Below are positions 46,590 through 58,389 of a stretch of 64,000 bases of DNA, piece by piece (within the stretch, counting starts at the first letter, position 1; each line of letters opens with the position of its first letter). Under the pieces are notes generated by a model, which was not told the DNA's origin, ran no database searches, and saw only the letters and a list, made by a program, of their open reading frames with translations. Source of the stretch: Atriophallophorus winterbourni. Its lineage: Eukaryota > Platyhelminthes > Trematoda > Plagiorchiida > Microphallidae. Location of the stretch: assembly GCA_013407085.1 (NCBI GenBank), contig JACCGJ010014209.1:32464-96463 (forward strand). Reading direction: 5' to 3'. The translations under genes were made by a program, and so were the position numbers.

Positions 46590-47045
46590 GCACTTACACA
46601 CCACTACCGGATTCTGGCTGTTTGCTGTTGTCATGTGGAGATTCAAGATTCAAGATTCAAGAATTTATGGTCACAAAAAGCACATAGCTTCACAATTACC
46701 ATATCATAGTAAATATGCGTTCGATAAGTGGTATAAAAAACAATTATACGATGTCACTGGATTCAAGTAATATGCTTACCCTGAGTCAATACACAGGCAT
46801 CATCAAATCGTTATGTAACAAATAAGTGTCCAAGGTTCGAGTGAATGTTTGGATACAGGTTCAGTGAGCCTTTAAACAGGTGATAAGTAGTAAACAAAGT
46901 TATACTTGAATGTCACTGCTACATAGTGTTCGTACAACGAACCACGGTGTTCAAATACAGAATCACATTGTAATTCAAGGTCAAGCGCTCAAGGCTCTCA
47001 TGGATTATCAAAACACTATATTGACCACATTCCCCGCACTTAGGA
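46590..47045 (-). repeat. Subfamily B hammerhead repeat split by a CR1 tail
   Basis: The ribozyme half is 46590-46640 (ttacacaccactaccggatt, ctggctgtttgc, gtcatgtggaga) and the body half is 46856-47045 (caggttcagtgagcc, aacaaagttatacttgaatg, gttcgtacaacgaaccacgg). Between them sits 46641-46855, a CR1 3' end starting with repeated attcaag. The core reads CATGACAACAG here, so it is dead. Confidence 0.8.
46641..46855 (-). mobile_element. CR1 3' tail nested in the hammerhead repeat
   Basis: On the minus strand it ends ..ccataaattcttgaatcttgaa, the same tail as at 50390-50425 (plus) and 50806-50840 (minus). Confidence 0.7.
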
Positions 47046-47059
47046 ATGTGAGTGGTTTG

Positions 47060-48250
47060 TAGCGAGTTCGCGCATTGCTTCAATATGAGCGGGGTTATTC
47101 TGACGGCCCCGGGAGAATTTTCGGTTTTTAGATTAAATAATACTAATAATAACGGACGCGGCAACAGTGGCTGAAATGTTTTGATATGGGATGTATATAT
47201 CATGTTCTCTCGGGCTGAATGCAGATGAATAAAACATGACTAACGCTTCAGCAGTTTATGATGCAGTTGTTGTTGGTCCAGCTGACTTGTTCACGGAAGC
47301 AACATCTGATTTCACGATAGCTTGATCGTTAACCATTCGATAAATTATTTTGGGGTTAATTTCCATCATGCGTGATATCCGTTCTTGGAAGTACTGTAGC
47401 GGTTGATCCAGCGGAGATTTCACCACTAACAGCGTATGCCTTTTGATTATTGTACCCAATAAACCGGAACATACTTCTTAACGTAGCACAGCATACAGAT
47501 GCAAAACAATCACGCACGATAAACTTGTCCCAAAACAGAACACGTGAGCGACGTGAATAATATATTCAAATTGTTAAATATTTACAAGTATGCATTATAA
47601 CTAAACAACGACGAAATATGTGCGAATAATAAAATAAAATATACAATGATGAAAACACCATAATACAACTGGTCTTGGATGACAAATTTGTTTACTTTGT
47701 TCCTCATTTAACGAAATGTTTCCCAGGTCTTCGATGATTGGTTTTGCCGATGCTGTCGCCAAACAATGTTTCGTACGTTTACCCACTTATGAGTTCGGAT
47801 TTTTCTTATAAATTCGAAGGTTTTTTTTCTTGAGTCACTGAGTACAAATGCGAAGCTCATTTCGATCGAATTTTTGACTTGATATATTAGCCATACCCAA
47901 AACTCATGTAAGTTGCTGGTTTCCGGTTGTCAGTTAATTGTTTGTTTTACGGGCATCATTCGTTCTTACAGCTTCAAAAAGATAGTCAAACTGGATGACG
48001 ACTTGATTACTTAGTCCCAGTGGACTTCAGCACCGTTATCAATGTCGTGTTCATTGCATGTGAGAACAAGATCTAGGACAAATCGGTTTCGCGGAATCGA
48101 GTATTAAATTCAATGTGGTTATAAAGAGAATTATCGTAAATCAGCTCACTGAATGCGCGTTCTATGGAGTGTTCTGAGTGGATGGTACTTTTCTACATAT
48201 TCAGTAAATTGAAGTCACCCATAATTAAAAATTAACAATTTAATCTGTGA
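47060..48250 (-). mobile_element. CR1-like LINE, endonuclease and pre-RT region
   Basis: The minus strand encodes ERISRMMEINPKIIYRMVND, equivalent to the REDKxxxxxxNPKLLY block of the copy at 60.7 kb. The endonuclease region lies near 48000-48250. Heavily mutated. Confidence 0.65.
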
Positions 48251-48459
48251 ATAACTATGCGAGGGACAGATTGTATGTTTCCTACGCAGACGGCGGGTGA
48301 TATACTGCTCCCAAAACACAGTCGCGCTGTTAGCTAATCGGACTGAGCACCAGGGTGTATCCGTCTGGAACTGCCTGGATCCGTAATCTCACGGCACATA
48401 ATGTTTTGTTTATAGTGCAATGCTACTCCTCCTCTACTCGTTTCACAGTCCAGTCAAAG

Positions 48460-49060
48460 CTTAGCACTGCACAGAAGGATCGTCGGTAGTTTCATAAAGC
48501 AGATACTCCCATGGATAATTATCATCATGGTTACAAAAATACATGACCTTACTGCAACGCGTATACAACCGCGCTAAAAAAACTAGTGGCCGGACTATAC
48601 AGCAACTATACGAGGAAAGGAGACCAACTCTGAACCTGTTTGACTTTTCGTACTGTCGTGTCAGGGGTGAATTGATTCTGCTGCCCAACAGTCAGCATAC
48701 AGTGGATGACCAAATTGAACACCTGTTTCATTGGTAAGAAGCACTTGGTAGCAGATCTCAAAGCTACAAGTTAATTATTTCACACTCTAGATCAAATTGG
48801 CGAAGGTTCTTCTTTCCTGTCCGTGTTTGTTTTAAATGGAACTCTCTGCCCCCACATATCATTTGTGCATCAAACTTGAACATGTTCATGCTGAACTTGA
48901 CAAGTACATGTTGACCAAATTTAACCTCGCACCTGAATACACAAGCTCAATTTCCATATTGATAAAACATTTGTGTTGTTTTGATACATTCCCTAGATTT
49001 TAATCTATGGTTACTGTAAATTATTTGCTTTTTGGACCTTTAAAACTTTGAATGGCCAAT
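48460..49060 (+). mobile_element. CR1-like LINE 3' region
   Basis: The plus strand encodes TLLQRVYNRAKKTSG, TLNLFDFSYCRVRGELILLP, then FFFPVRVCFKWNSLPPHII and the 3' motif tttgctttttggacctttaaa near 49027. Confidence 0.8.
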
Positions 49061-49079
49061 AAGTGACATGCCGGGTAAT

Positions 49080-49690
49080 TCTAGTTCACTATTTGTTTGG
49101 TGATTCTATAGCCACGTTTCCGTTACGGCGATTATGTCTGGCGAACAATTCAGAAAAACTGCATACCGTTCACCGATTTTGTTGCCCAGACATTGTGTAG
49201 AGGCATTTTATACTAGTTTTTCAGCGTGGATGGGGTGTTGTAAAGGGGCTAGCGGAGTGCAGAATATTTGTTTGGCCAACCCCTCCAAAGTCGGCATTTG
49301 AGGGGTGGTTGTTCGCAAGGATGCCTGATGATTTTCAGGTTGTACTGTTGTAATAAAGTGATTTATGATGTCGCTGCATTTTTTCGGGCACGTCAGCAAC
49401 TGATTGACTTGGTGTTGTTTCTATTAAACGTTGTGTTGCATCTATCTCTCAAATATGAAGTTTCGATGCGCTTAGTCAAATTTCTCTTGTAATCGTCTGC
49501 AAATAACATAACATTGCATTTAACACGCTCGGGAATGTCGTTTGCGTAGATCAAAAACAAAATCGGTCCGAGGACCGAACCCTGGGGCCCTCCGCTCGTA
49601 ATTTTAAATGATTTCGATAAGGCGCCGTTCTTAACCAACAGCGAGGAAAACAGAACAAAGCGTAATTGAACGTTTAAGCAGAAGTTCAAT
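49080..49690 (-). mobile_element. CR1-like LINE, RT fragment
   Basis: The minus strand encodes SGGPQGSVLGPILFLIYAND and VKCNVMLFADDYK, including the FADD catalytic motif. The fragment is otherwise broken. Confidence 0.82.
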
Positions 49691-49729
49691 GTTCAGTGTG
49701 TATTGTAGGCAGACACGGCTTGAACTAAA

Positions 49730-50025
49730 TGCTCAATTGCATGCATTTCCATCACACACGCCACGACCGGTTTCGTGCTGTTTGCACTCATCAGGTAGGG
49801 ACAATAAGATCAGGATCCGCATGCGCTTGAAACAGTGTAGGGATGGTAAACAAGTAGCGTTTGTATGCCACTGTTGGATATGGCTGGCATGACCAACATT
49901 TTTGAATCACATGTGTCCAAATACATGTATTATGGGGTTAAACCCATAACAATGAACCAAAATGCTCATTTGCATACATTTCCATCACATACACCCCACG
50001 ACTGGTTTCGTGCTGCTTGCAGGAA
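49730..50025 (-). mobile_element. Retrozyme-like dimer, subfamily A (minus sense)
   Basis: One complete hammerhead (cleavage opposite 49765) and a second one 235 nt away (opposite 50000) that is cut off after stem II. The unit body contains cgcttgaaacagtg, gtatgccactgttggatatgg and ggggttaaaccc. The identical 235-nt spacing at 26.9 kb fixes the monomer length. Confidence 0.87.
49750..49812 (-). ncRNA. Hammerhead ribozyme, type I, subfamily A (intact)
   Basis: On the minus strand: CTAC, CTGATGA, stem II GTGC-AAACA-GCAC, GAAA, helix III ACC/GGT, GTC, cleavage between 49765 and 49764, GTGG. Stem I pairs G-C, U-A, G.U, G-C. All conserved core bases are present. A distal stem I is less clear than in subfamily B. 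Confidence 0.85.
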
Positions 50026-50135
50026 AAGGGTTTAACCCCATTATACATGTGTTTGGACACGTGATTGAACAGGTTGGTCGTACAAGCCTTATCTAACAGT
50101 AGCATGCAATCGCTACTTGTTTGACATTACTTGTA
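50026..50135 (+). repeat. Inverted partial subfamily A unit beside the dimer
   Basis: gggtttaaccccattatacat, gtgtttggacacgtgattgaa, ggttggtcgtacaagcc and caatcgctacttgttt are the reverse complement of 49850-49945. In minus sense it is 5' of the dimer. Confidence 0.8.
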
Positions 50136-50425
50136 TTTACAGCACAGCAACAATATCAACGAATAAAATTAGAGATTTACATTGGCAACTCAGAGTCGCA
50201 AACGAATTCCCTACCCCAACATATGGTGGACTCTCCTTGCCTGGCGATGTTCAAAGCAAAATTGGACTTACATATGCAAAAGACTATCATTCGTGTGCCT
50301 TACAATTGATGTTCTCTATTCCTTTTATACTATTATATTTTTCACATTTTCATTCATACTGTCATTCTGTGGTGTTGTAAATTATTAACTTTATAGCCAT
50401 AAATCCTTGAATCCTTGATAACAAC
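50136..50425 (+). mobile_element. CR1-like LINE 3' end
   Basis: The plus strand encodes NSLPQHMVDSPCLAMFKAKL followed by DLHMQK, then a 3' UTR ending ccataaatccttgaatccttga. Confidence 0.75.
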
Positions 50426-50805
50426 TGGAATGTAGGTCAGTGCGTAGCATGAAAAAGGGTATTCGTCATGGGTAAAAGTAGGTCATCGTGTTGTGGTGCT
50501 CATATGCACATCCCTTACTGGTCATCGTATGTTCGTTGTTCGGCTAGAACTGCTCTAACCGATTGCATACAAATTTCTTTCCTTCATAACTACATGGTCG
50601 GCCCCAAACATATTCCAATCACTTGGTGAGCTAGAGTTTAATAATCTAAAATAACTGTAAAAATCGATTTTGCGTGCGTCTACCTAAAGATCCATCAATA
50701 ACTGGCCTGGTTGAGAGTCTTTACCAAAGAAACGAAAACACGAAAATTTGGCGACTGGGATGGGATGACAAAACCCGCACAACAAAAGTGTTTCGGATAA
50801 GCATT

Positions 50806-51720
50806 TCAAGATTCAAGAAGATTCGGTAATTTATGGTATAAAAAAGCTCGTAGCTGTACATTACCGGAGGATATTCGTATATATACAAAATAAATTGAGA
50901 CATTGGGAAGATCGACAGTTTTGTAGTTAGAAAAATGTCATCTTTTGTCTCGGTATGATGAAAAGATATTCTTTTGGATAAAGGTCATGTTATAAAAACG
51001 GGATGTAGGGTGGAATTACTACGCATAAATATATTCAATTTGTTCCTGAAAATAATTTCACTAGATGATTTTATAACATCTGACGGTAGGGAGTTCCATA
51101 AGAAAGAAACGTGCACCTAATTGAAGAACCGACCTCAGTTCCGGTGATAATGTGGAATATCAAATGCTAGTGGGTGAGTATGTGTGGCATGGATTGACCG
51201 GAGGCGAAATAAATGCCTCAGATGGTGCCTCATTGAGTTTATTATTCTATAAGTTAGGATTAGAGCAAACCGAACCCGTCTGCGATGCAGTGTATCCAAA
51301 TAAAGATGAACCAATCGATCCTTATATGGTAAGTTGCGGAGATAGCCAACCATTACAGTAACTCTGTGATAAATCCTCTCGAACAGCTTGATGTCCTTTT
51401 GTAGCCATGGTGCTCAAACTTGCACTGTGTAATCCATCACTGGGTTAATATACGTATTGATGAGCATGGAGAATGTTTCACGGGAAAATGTCCGAAAATA
51501 CGGCGAGGTCCTTTTCTTTTGTTGTCCATTCCAGTTGTTTCGATCTAAGGTTGTATGAGGATGGGAAATATGTGCCTATTTGCAACATATTACACTTTTT
51601 GAAGTTGAATGGAATTTTGTTTCGCTCTGACCAGCTGTTCAATATTTGGACCCTAATTATAATCATATCATCAAATCAAGTAGAACAAATCGTTGCACGA
51701 ACAAGTCCGATGTAACTATT
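50806..51720 (-). mobile_element. CR1-like LINE, thumb to 3' end
   Basis: Minus strand: LNSWSERNKIPFNFKKCNML (51666 downward), MVGYLRNLPYKDRLVHLYLD (51353), LILTYRIINSMRHHLRHLFR, and the 3' UTR tail attcaag repeats at 50806-50825. The 51000-51060 segment is the complement of 34920-35030. Confidence 0.82.
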
Positions 51721-52019
51721 TGTTATATTTGACCTGATTTCGTTAATTCTCAATGATTACTGTGGAATTTGGTTCAATAGTAACTAAGCAATTCAACGAA
51801 ATACGTAAAACAATTAGATGGCTATATAAAATTCTGTAAAAAGTGGTTTTCAAAAATGTGAAAATACATTTTATTCTCATCGTTGAATTTTGTGGATATA
51901 TACGCATTCGCGTAAACTACGTTATTCTGAACAGTTTCCGGCACGGCTTAGTTCCAATTAAGGTTTTGCCCGAACTTTGTTGCTAATGTACAATGTTGCA
52001 TTCGTGTATTCTAGAGCAA

Positions 52020-52180
52020 TTTTTGATTAGCATGAATATTTTTTTACAGTTCGACAATGTTAGTGTGAAAGATTTTCTGCGAGGTCAACAACAAAGTAAA
52101 ATAAATCTTTCAGGAAAACCCTGCATGATTGCAAGGTTGCTGTAAAGTATTTGCTTTTTGGACCATTGAAATTTCGAATT
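52020..52180 (+). mobile_element. CR1 3' UTR fragment
   Basis: Carries the shared motif agtatttgctttttggaccattgaa near 52146-52170, as at 49.0, 57.17, 26.25 (complement) and 45.12 kb (complement). Confidence 0.55.
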
Positions 52181-54984
52181 ATTTTTCGCTTTATACTAGT
52201 GATCTGAATTACCTAGACCATATACATAGTATTTTAAGTTGACTAGCGATCGAATGTAAATCAGATTTCCGACTTATTAGCGAGATTAATGATTTAGTAA
52301 CTAGCAAAATTTTCAATTAGCCGTAAGTCAAGTCTATCAATGCAAATGCACAGTCTCGTAAAATTGATTTCTACTTACGGAAAGATTAGGGAGCACGTTA
52401 GCAATGTAAATATTGTTTATATAATGAATTAGTTGAATAATCGTTAAAATCAGTTGTTAGCTATATGTCATAAATGATAAGAAATGAACCGACTTATTTC
52501 TACCGACATATTTCGTGATTTAAATTTTGCAGTATGTTCTATACCGGGATGAACAGCATAAATTTGTCTATTTACTTATGATTTATGTTAGCTAGACTCA
52601 ACTTATCATTTTATTAACATAAATCATTAGCTACAAATCAGCACGAGCACCGATTACAATTTTTCTGCAACAACTCTCGTCTTTTGGCACGCAAAACAGT
52701 TTGCTTCAATTTAACGGATTATCGGACCATCAGAGATAATCTCGCTAGATAACTAGACACATGTACAATCAAGCCGATTTACCTTGTTGCCTCGTTTCTT
52801 CATTCGCCACGGGATACTAACACAAGTGCACCTAAAGTCAACCAAGCAACTAAAGTGAAATATCCCTCCAGTAAAATTGGGCAGTAGAATAATCTAGCAT
52901 AGAAAAAAGTACAAAACAAATATATGGTGAATATATATATATATATATATATTAAATAAAATAATTATTAAATTATATATATATATATATATTAAATTAA
53001 AGCTCAACGATAACTATTGCTTTCAAATGTGTCGTCACTTTTCTGTGTTTAGGAAACTTTCCAATGAAAACAATTTAATTGACTGTCTGTAAAATCGAAG
53101 GCCATTTTCAGTGATAAAGCCTCCTTTTTAATCCCGACTCCGAGTGGTATTTCGCAGCAAGCAATCTTTTCTCTCTTTCTATTTCTGATATTCCATTTTC
53201 CTTCTACATTTATCAATAAATACATTGACAAGGTTTCCGTTTTATTTGATTACCATAGTAGCGTTGACAATCTAGCATTGGAATTAATGAATATAAATAT
53301 TGACTTGTGTTGGTCGTCATTCGTTTTATCTTTTGGTGCTGAAATGTAAGATGTTTGTCTTCTGCAACTTGGTGGATCTACGATCTGAAGCTCTACTCAA
53401 AAGAATTTTTCGGGTTTGCTCAACTGGTTCAGAATTATGAAGATACACTAACGCAGCAGATTCAAGTAGCTCCGATTCACAACACCATACGCCCTACCGG
53501 GATTAATCAAGCGACTGATTATTTGTTGAAAGTTCATCGTTTATCATTATAACTGTTTTGGCCTCGTTCAATCTGCGTTCCAGCTGTGGTAGTTTGACTT
53601 TGCGTTTTTTTATTCAATGTTCCTCACACCATTTATATAACCTAAAACAGTTCCCAGTATTCTTGAAAGCCGTTAAGATTACTGCATGGCTAAGCTGAGT
53701 CTCCTTTCATTGAATTCGTAATATGTTCTTCGATCGACACGCCTGCTGATGTGGGTTGATTGACGACATTTCGTGAGATATGTCATATCCATTACATGAA
53801 ATCTTTATAGCAGGTAAATGTTTCTCCTCTACGCAGTTTCAATCTTTGTTACAAATTCATGAAAAAATCATGAATACTTTGTCTCTTGCCCAGTCCATTA
53901 TCTGGATAATCAAGCGAAAGAGGTATGGGATTTGAAGCCAAGAATAATAAGAATATCCCTGTTGAATTCTTTTACCAAGTTTGTGTGGTTTAATTCATCA
54001 GATCGCTGAAAATTTGTGTACACGAATAAATCTTCGTTCGTCTTCAATTTTATTTCAGCTTTCTTTTGTTTGTAAATATTTTAAACAGATTGGATCATTT
54101 TTATATCTGATTAAGATGGTTGTTGAATTCGATCCAAACAGTCCGTCTAGTAACTTGAGGTAGAACGATTACCAGATGAGACGATTTTGCCTGTAGACAC
54201 GCTTAAATGGATTGCTCCACACCAATTGAGAGCAATGTACGAAATTATGAGGACCGAACCAGTATCAAGTGAGCGCATGTCGATATCGTTTGTAGAGGCC
54301 AAGATTAGATTGATAATGTACGTTCTATTGTAGCTTGAATACTCTTTTAGTGTTAGGGGAGATGCCGATTATTCGTGTAAAGGTATAACCTTTGAGAACA
54401 AATTTACATTCAATATAAAAGAAGGAGACTTACGAGCGTGGAGAGTAAGGCCATCCTGTTAGTCTGGACTTAGGAAACCATACTAGGAAACTTTTGATTA
54501 AAGTTTTGGGAAAGATGTTCGTGACTGGGATTCGGTGTTAATGTTCTATTATAATTAGCCTTTTTTGTATGAATGGTTTTGTTGGCGTCCACAATGTATC
54601 AACCATCGTAGTCCAACCCGATAAATTAACATTGATTGCTGTTCTCAGGATAGATGTGTATTTATATTTGTTAAGGCAATCGCAGCGGAAATACTCGTTA
54701 TATTTTGTTGGTATAACTCCGTCATCGTGCACCTTTTTAATTCAACAACAACGTAGAACTGAAGTTCCTAAAGCCTCTAATGAAGCGTTTTTATTCTTAG
54801 ATTCCTCTTCACTATAATTTTAGACAGGAAAGCCATATTTTATTACTTTGTAGCGATACGTTTCCCCAACAGTTGTGATTTATTTTTGGCATTTAAAAAA
54901 GCTGGCAACTCGCCGAGACCAAAAGGTAATTAACTGTCTGTGAGGGGAATGTGTACAAATATAGATTTTTTGTTGAAGCCCATG
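52181..54984. other. AT-rich sequence with coding-like islands
   Basis: An AT microsatellite spans 52931-52993. Plus-strand open patches near 53364-53545 (FFGFAQLVQNYEDTLTQQIQ) and 54193-54310 (LKWIAPHQLRAMYEIMRTE) look less random than their surroundings but match no family I know. Confidence 0.35.
52931..52993. repeat. AT microsatellite, interrupted
   Basis: Two (AT)n runs separated by ttaaataaaataattattaaa. Confidence 0.9.
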
Positions 54985-55165
54985 GACTAACCCCGGCTAC
55001 GTGTAAGCACATGCGGTTGAAAAAATTGGTGGTGCCAGTCATATCCAACAGTTGTTTCAACGTTCTAAATTTCTTTAACATTTCTTGACTGCTCTGAGGC
55101 CCTACCTGATGAGTACAAACAGCACGAAACTGGTCATGGGGTGTGTGATGGAAATGCATGGTAAA
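54985..55165 (+). repeat. Subfamily A hammerhead repeat, single copy
   Basis: The body is caatta-free and shortened: cacatgcggttgaaaaaattgg, gccagtcatatccaacagttg, then an internal deletion, then the ribozyme at 55098-55140 and gtgtgtgatggaaatgcatgg. Confidence 0.75.
55098..55140 (+). ncRNA. Hammerhead ribozyme, degenerate, subfamily A
   Basis: CTAC-CTGATGA (55106-55112)-GTAC-AAACA-GCAC-GAAA-CTGGTC, cleavage after 55135, then ATGG. There is one mismatch in stem II and one in stem I. The core is complete. Confidence 0.7.
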
Positions 55166-56639
55166 TATGGATATTTGTATCTAAATGTGATGCAACTTAT
55201 ATGTTGTCTGTTATCCCGAACCACCTAGGCTGACGACGCTGCAGTGAACAACAAAACCTATGGATTCGTATAAAGCATCTCATTTAATGCAATTAACAGT
55301 ACTTCAGGTAAATGTGATATGTTTGCAAAATGTTTGATAAGATTTCACAATCAGCATCGTAATTACCCAAATATATATATACTGACAAATAGACTTGAAT
55401 TACATCTTAAAAGTAATCCATTTGTTCCAGATGCATCCGTAGACGATCGATGTAAGCAAATACTCGCAGTGAACTAAACAATAAATGATTCACCATAAAA
55501 TAGATTGACAGCAGTTTAAAATGTGCTGAAATAAGAACGGAATTAGGATTTATTTTTTATGGATCGCCATGTTCGAAGTTTCTAACGATAGAATAAATTA
55601 GCTCTAAAACGAAATGATAAGAATCTTTTATTATCTACTTCTTAAAAATTACATAAACTTGGGTAATTTATCCCTATTCTATATTTTTACTATAAAATAT
55701 ATGACCACTTTTATGCAGTTTACACTCAATGGATGGGGTCACTACAATCTGGATCCGATTGCTTTGTTGTCAACCGACGGGTCACGATTGCCAGAACGAT
55801 TACCAATAGCATGTATGGAAAATGTTTGTGACAGATCGGGGATCATAATCATGTAAAATAAGTTTGTAATGAATATTGAGAGTATTTATGGGTAACGTTA
55901 CCAAACTAGTATTACGTATGCAATTACGTGGAATTGGTTTTAGTGCATGTCTGGGAGCTTGTCAACAGATACATGTGTTTAATGAGTGTTTATATTAAAT
56001 CCCAAAAGAGTAAGATGACACCAGCACCGTGTGAACGGATAGAAATGCAATTAACTAATAAGTATTAATCACATGATACAAGGTCACTAATTTCGTGCAC
56101 TGAGATCAACGGATTCAGACGATTGTATGGGCGTGTAACTATGGCGTCCGTAAAACTGTAGCGGTGTTTCGGGCCTCCAAAAAGAACTATGTGCGAGCCA
56201 AAAACGGGCGTCTTAGTTTGAACCAAACTTGATTATTCTTATTAAGCTAAAGTGGAATACGAATATATTTTTCATTAAAGTTGATTAAGATTATACAAAG
56301 ATAAGACTGAACATAATCGGTTATTCAGACAAGGTCTTGCTCTCTTGACTACGAAAAGATATTGCTCTCTTTGATAAAATATATCACAGAATAAGAAAGT
56401 TTGTGATGGTCCTTCTCTACATTCTGTACGCCGAAAGATTGCAACGTCTGGGTGTATGTGACTTTACCCAAAAAGGATACGGTGCGACATTATTTTGATC
56501 CATAGAATAATGTCTAGCGAAGGACATGCATTAGGACACTTATATCAAGGGTGTGACGAGAAAGTGACATGTGGACATACCTTATCCTCTTAAATCCCAA
56601 GTTCCTGTATTCGGTGTAGGCGCCATTTTTACCGTACGT
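55166..56639. other. Intergenic sequence
   Basis: AT-rich. A short coding-like patch near 55718-55830 (TLNGWGHYNLDPIALLSTDG) has no recognised family. Confidence 0.35.
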
Positions 56640-57190
56640 GCAATATATCTTTGGAATTGCCCACTTCAACATCTGGTTGACACTCCATACCTGGCAAAAT
56701 TGTGCTAAACAACATCAATCATGAGCCTTACATTTGATAGATTGTCTCGTTCACGAGCGGTGTCCAACAATTTCAATAGTCAGCCCAAAACTGTTCTATA
56801 TTTTTATTAGTGATCTACCGAAACTGGTAAGATTTAAAAAATTTCTTTTCGCCGATGTGAAAATGTGAACTCTGTAGAGAATGGTTTAGTTTTACAAGCA
56901 GACTTAGGTAAGCTGCGTCTGTGGTCAATTCCAAACAAGCTGCCCTTCAACTTCCACAAGGGCAAAATGTTGCAATTTCGGAAACCCTTCCAGTTCTAAT
57001 ACGTACTTGGTAATCACACGTGTGCCTGGATAGACTCCATTGAAAACAGTTTCTGTCCTATGGATTTTTACTTGATTCCTGAACTCCTCAGTAAGCAAAC
57101 AAATTCCGTTTTTCTACCCATGTTATTCGTAATTCCCATATTATTCTGTGGTTTTTGTTAAGATATATGCTTTTTAGACCATTAAAATTG
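56640..57190 (+). mobile_element. CR1-like LINE, RT and 3' tail
   Basis: The plus strand encodes FLYFISDLPKLVRFKKFLFAD-like RT sequence across a frameshift, then LRLWSIPNKLPFNFHKGKML and the 3' end atgctttttagaccattaaa with gaatt repeats (57180-57196). Confidence 0.78.
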
Positions 57191-57639
57191 AATTGAATTG
57201 AATACTCAAACGGGCATTTTGGACATTTTCGTCAAAGTTATGAAGTATGAATACACACCTGTGACCAGTAATGGAATCCGCAGTGTAGTCATGATCTCCG
57301 TGGTTATAGAAAGATCTATGACCTATGCAACGAACATATCACCACTCAACAAAACCTATTCCCAGCATCCGAAGCAAGCATCGCTAAGAAAAGACAGCTT
57401 ATCTGAACTTGCTTTCCATATCGATGAGTCAGAGGAGAACTTATACTGCTTCACGTAAAGGAATAGGCGGAAATATCGGACCCAATATTATGCACTGGTA
57501 GTAACACATTCACGCTTAAACTGCATAAGTTATTTTTATTTTGTCCTTGTCTGTATGACCTGGAACGGATTACATTCTACCGTTACTCACTCAACCAATT
57601 TGCACGAGTTTGAAAATGTTGGGTGAGTCATGGTAAGCC

Positions 57640-57980
57640 CTCCAAACGAACTCTACTTTTTTTCGTTACATTCACATCGTTTGACTCAAACATGGCAACA
57701 AACTCTCATTGGTCCTGCTATGCACTCACCTATGTGTCAGATGCATTTTATTTTGTTTATCTACTTTAGCAACTCATTTTTCCTGCGCGAATCTGCATCT
57801 TCATACATTAAATTTGTCGTTGCCATATAAATATTCACCATATAAACGGCCGTACACACTGGACTTCGGACTTCTGTTTAACGTTCCATTCCGGCTTTGT
57901 TCTGTTTTACTCACGGTTGAGTTAAGGACAAATAATCGATTGAAAGAACGCAACGACTGTTTCTACTACTAAAATATTCA
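57640..57980 (+). repeat. LTR-like dispersed repeat, copy 2
   Basis: Matches 18420-18690, including tcgttgccatataaata and caacgactgtttctacta. Conservation of the TATA-like element is notable. Confidence 0.45.
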
Positions 57981-58389
57981 TTCTTCATAAAAAATTTGCA
58001 ACCGTATATTTCATCATAACGAAAACTAAATTAGACGCGTTTTCATTTGATTATTCGTTTCCCGACTGGTCTAATTGCTTAGATTGTTTTATACACTTAA
58101 ATTATGTTCTTCATCATGTTATGGTTATTGTTAAGTTTGATGCACTTAGATCATTAAGCTCTTAGAATTACATGCTGTAGTAGAAAATTATGGAAGTATA
58201 TCACACACGGCTAAGAGTGGCATTGGCGAGCAATGCGTGAACAAGGGATGTAAGGGAATATAGCATGTTCATGTGTCACCTTGTCATCACATTATTAAAA
58301 CGAGTGTCTTATCGTGTGTTCTTAGGTCGACACTATAGGTAAGAATAATAGTGCACTTCACTGCACGGTAAATTCACATAGACACAGAC

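Noticed and set aside
51152..51361. Plus-strand ORF with good composition
   Set aside because: Antisense of a CR1 C-terminal block that aligns with four other copies.
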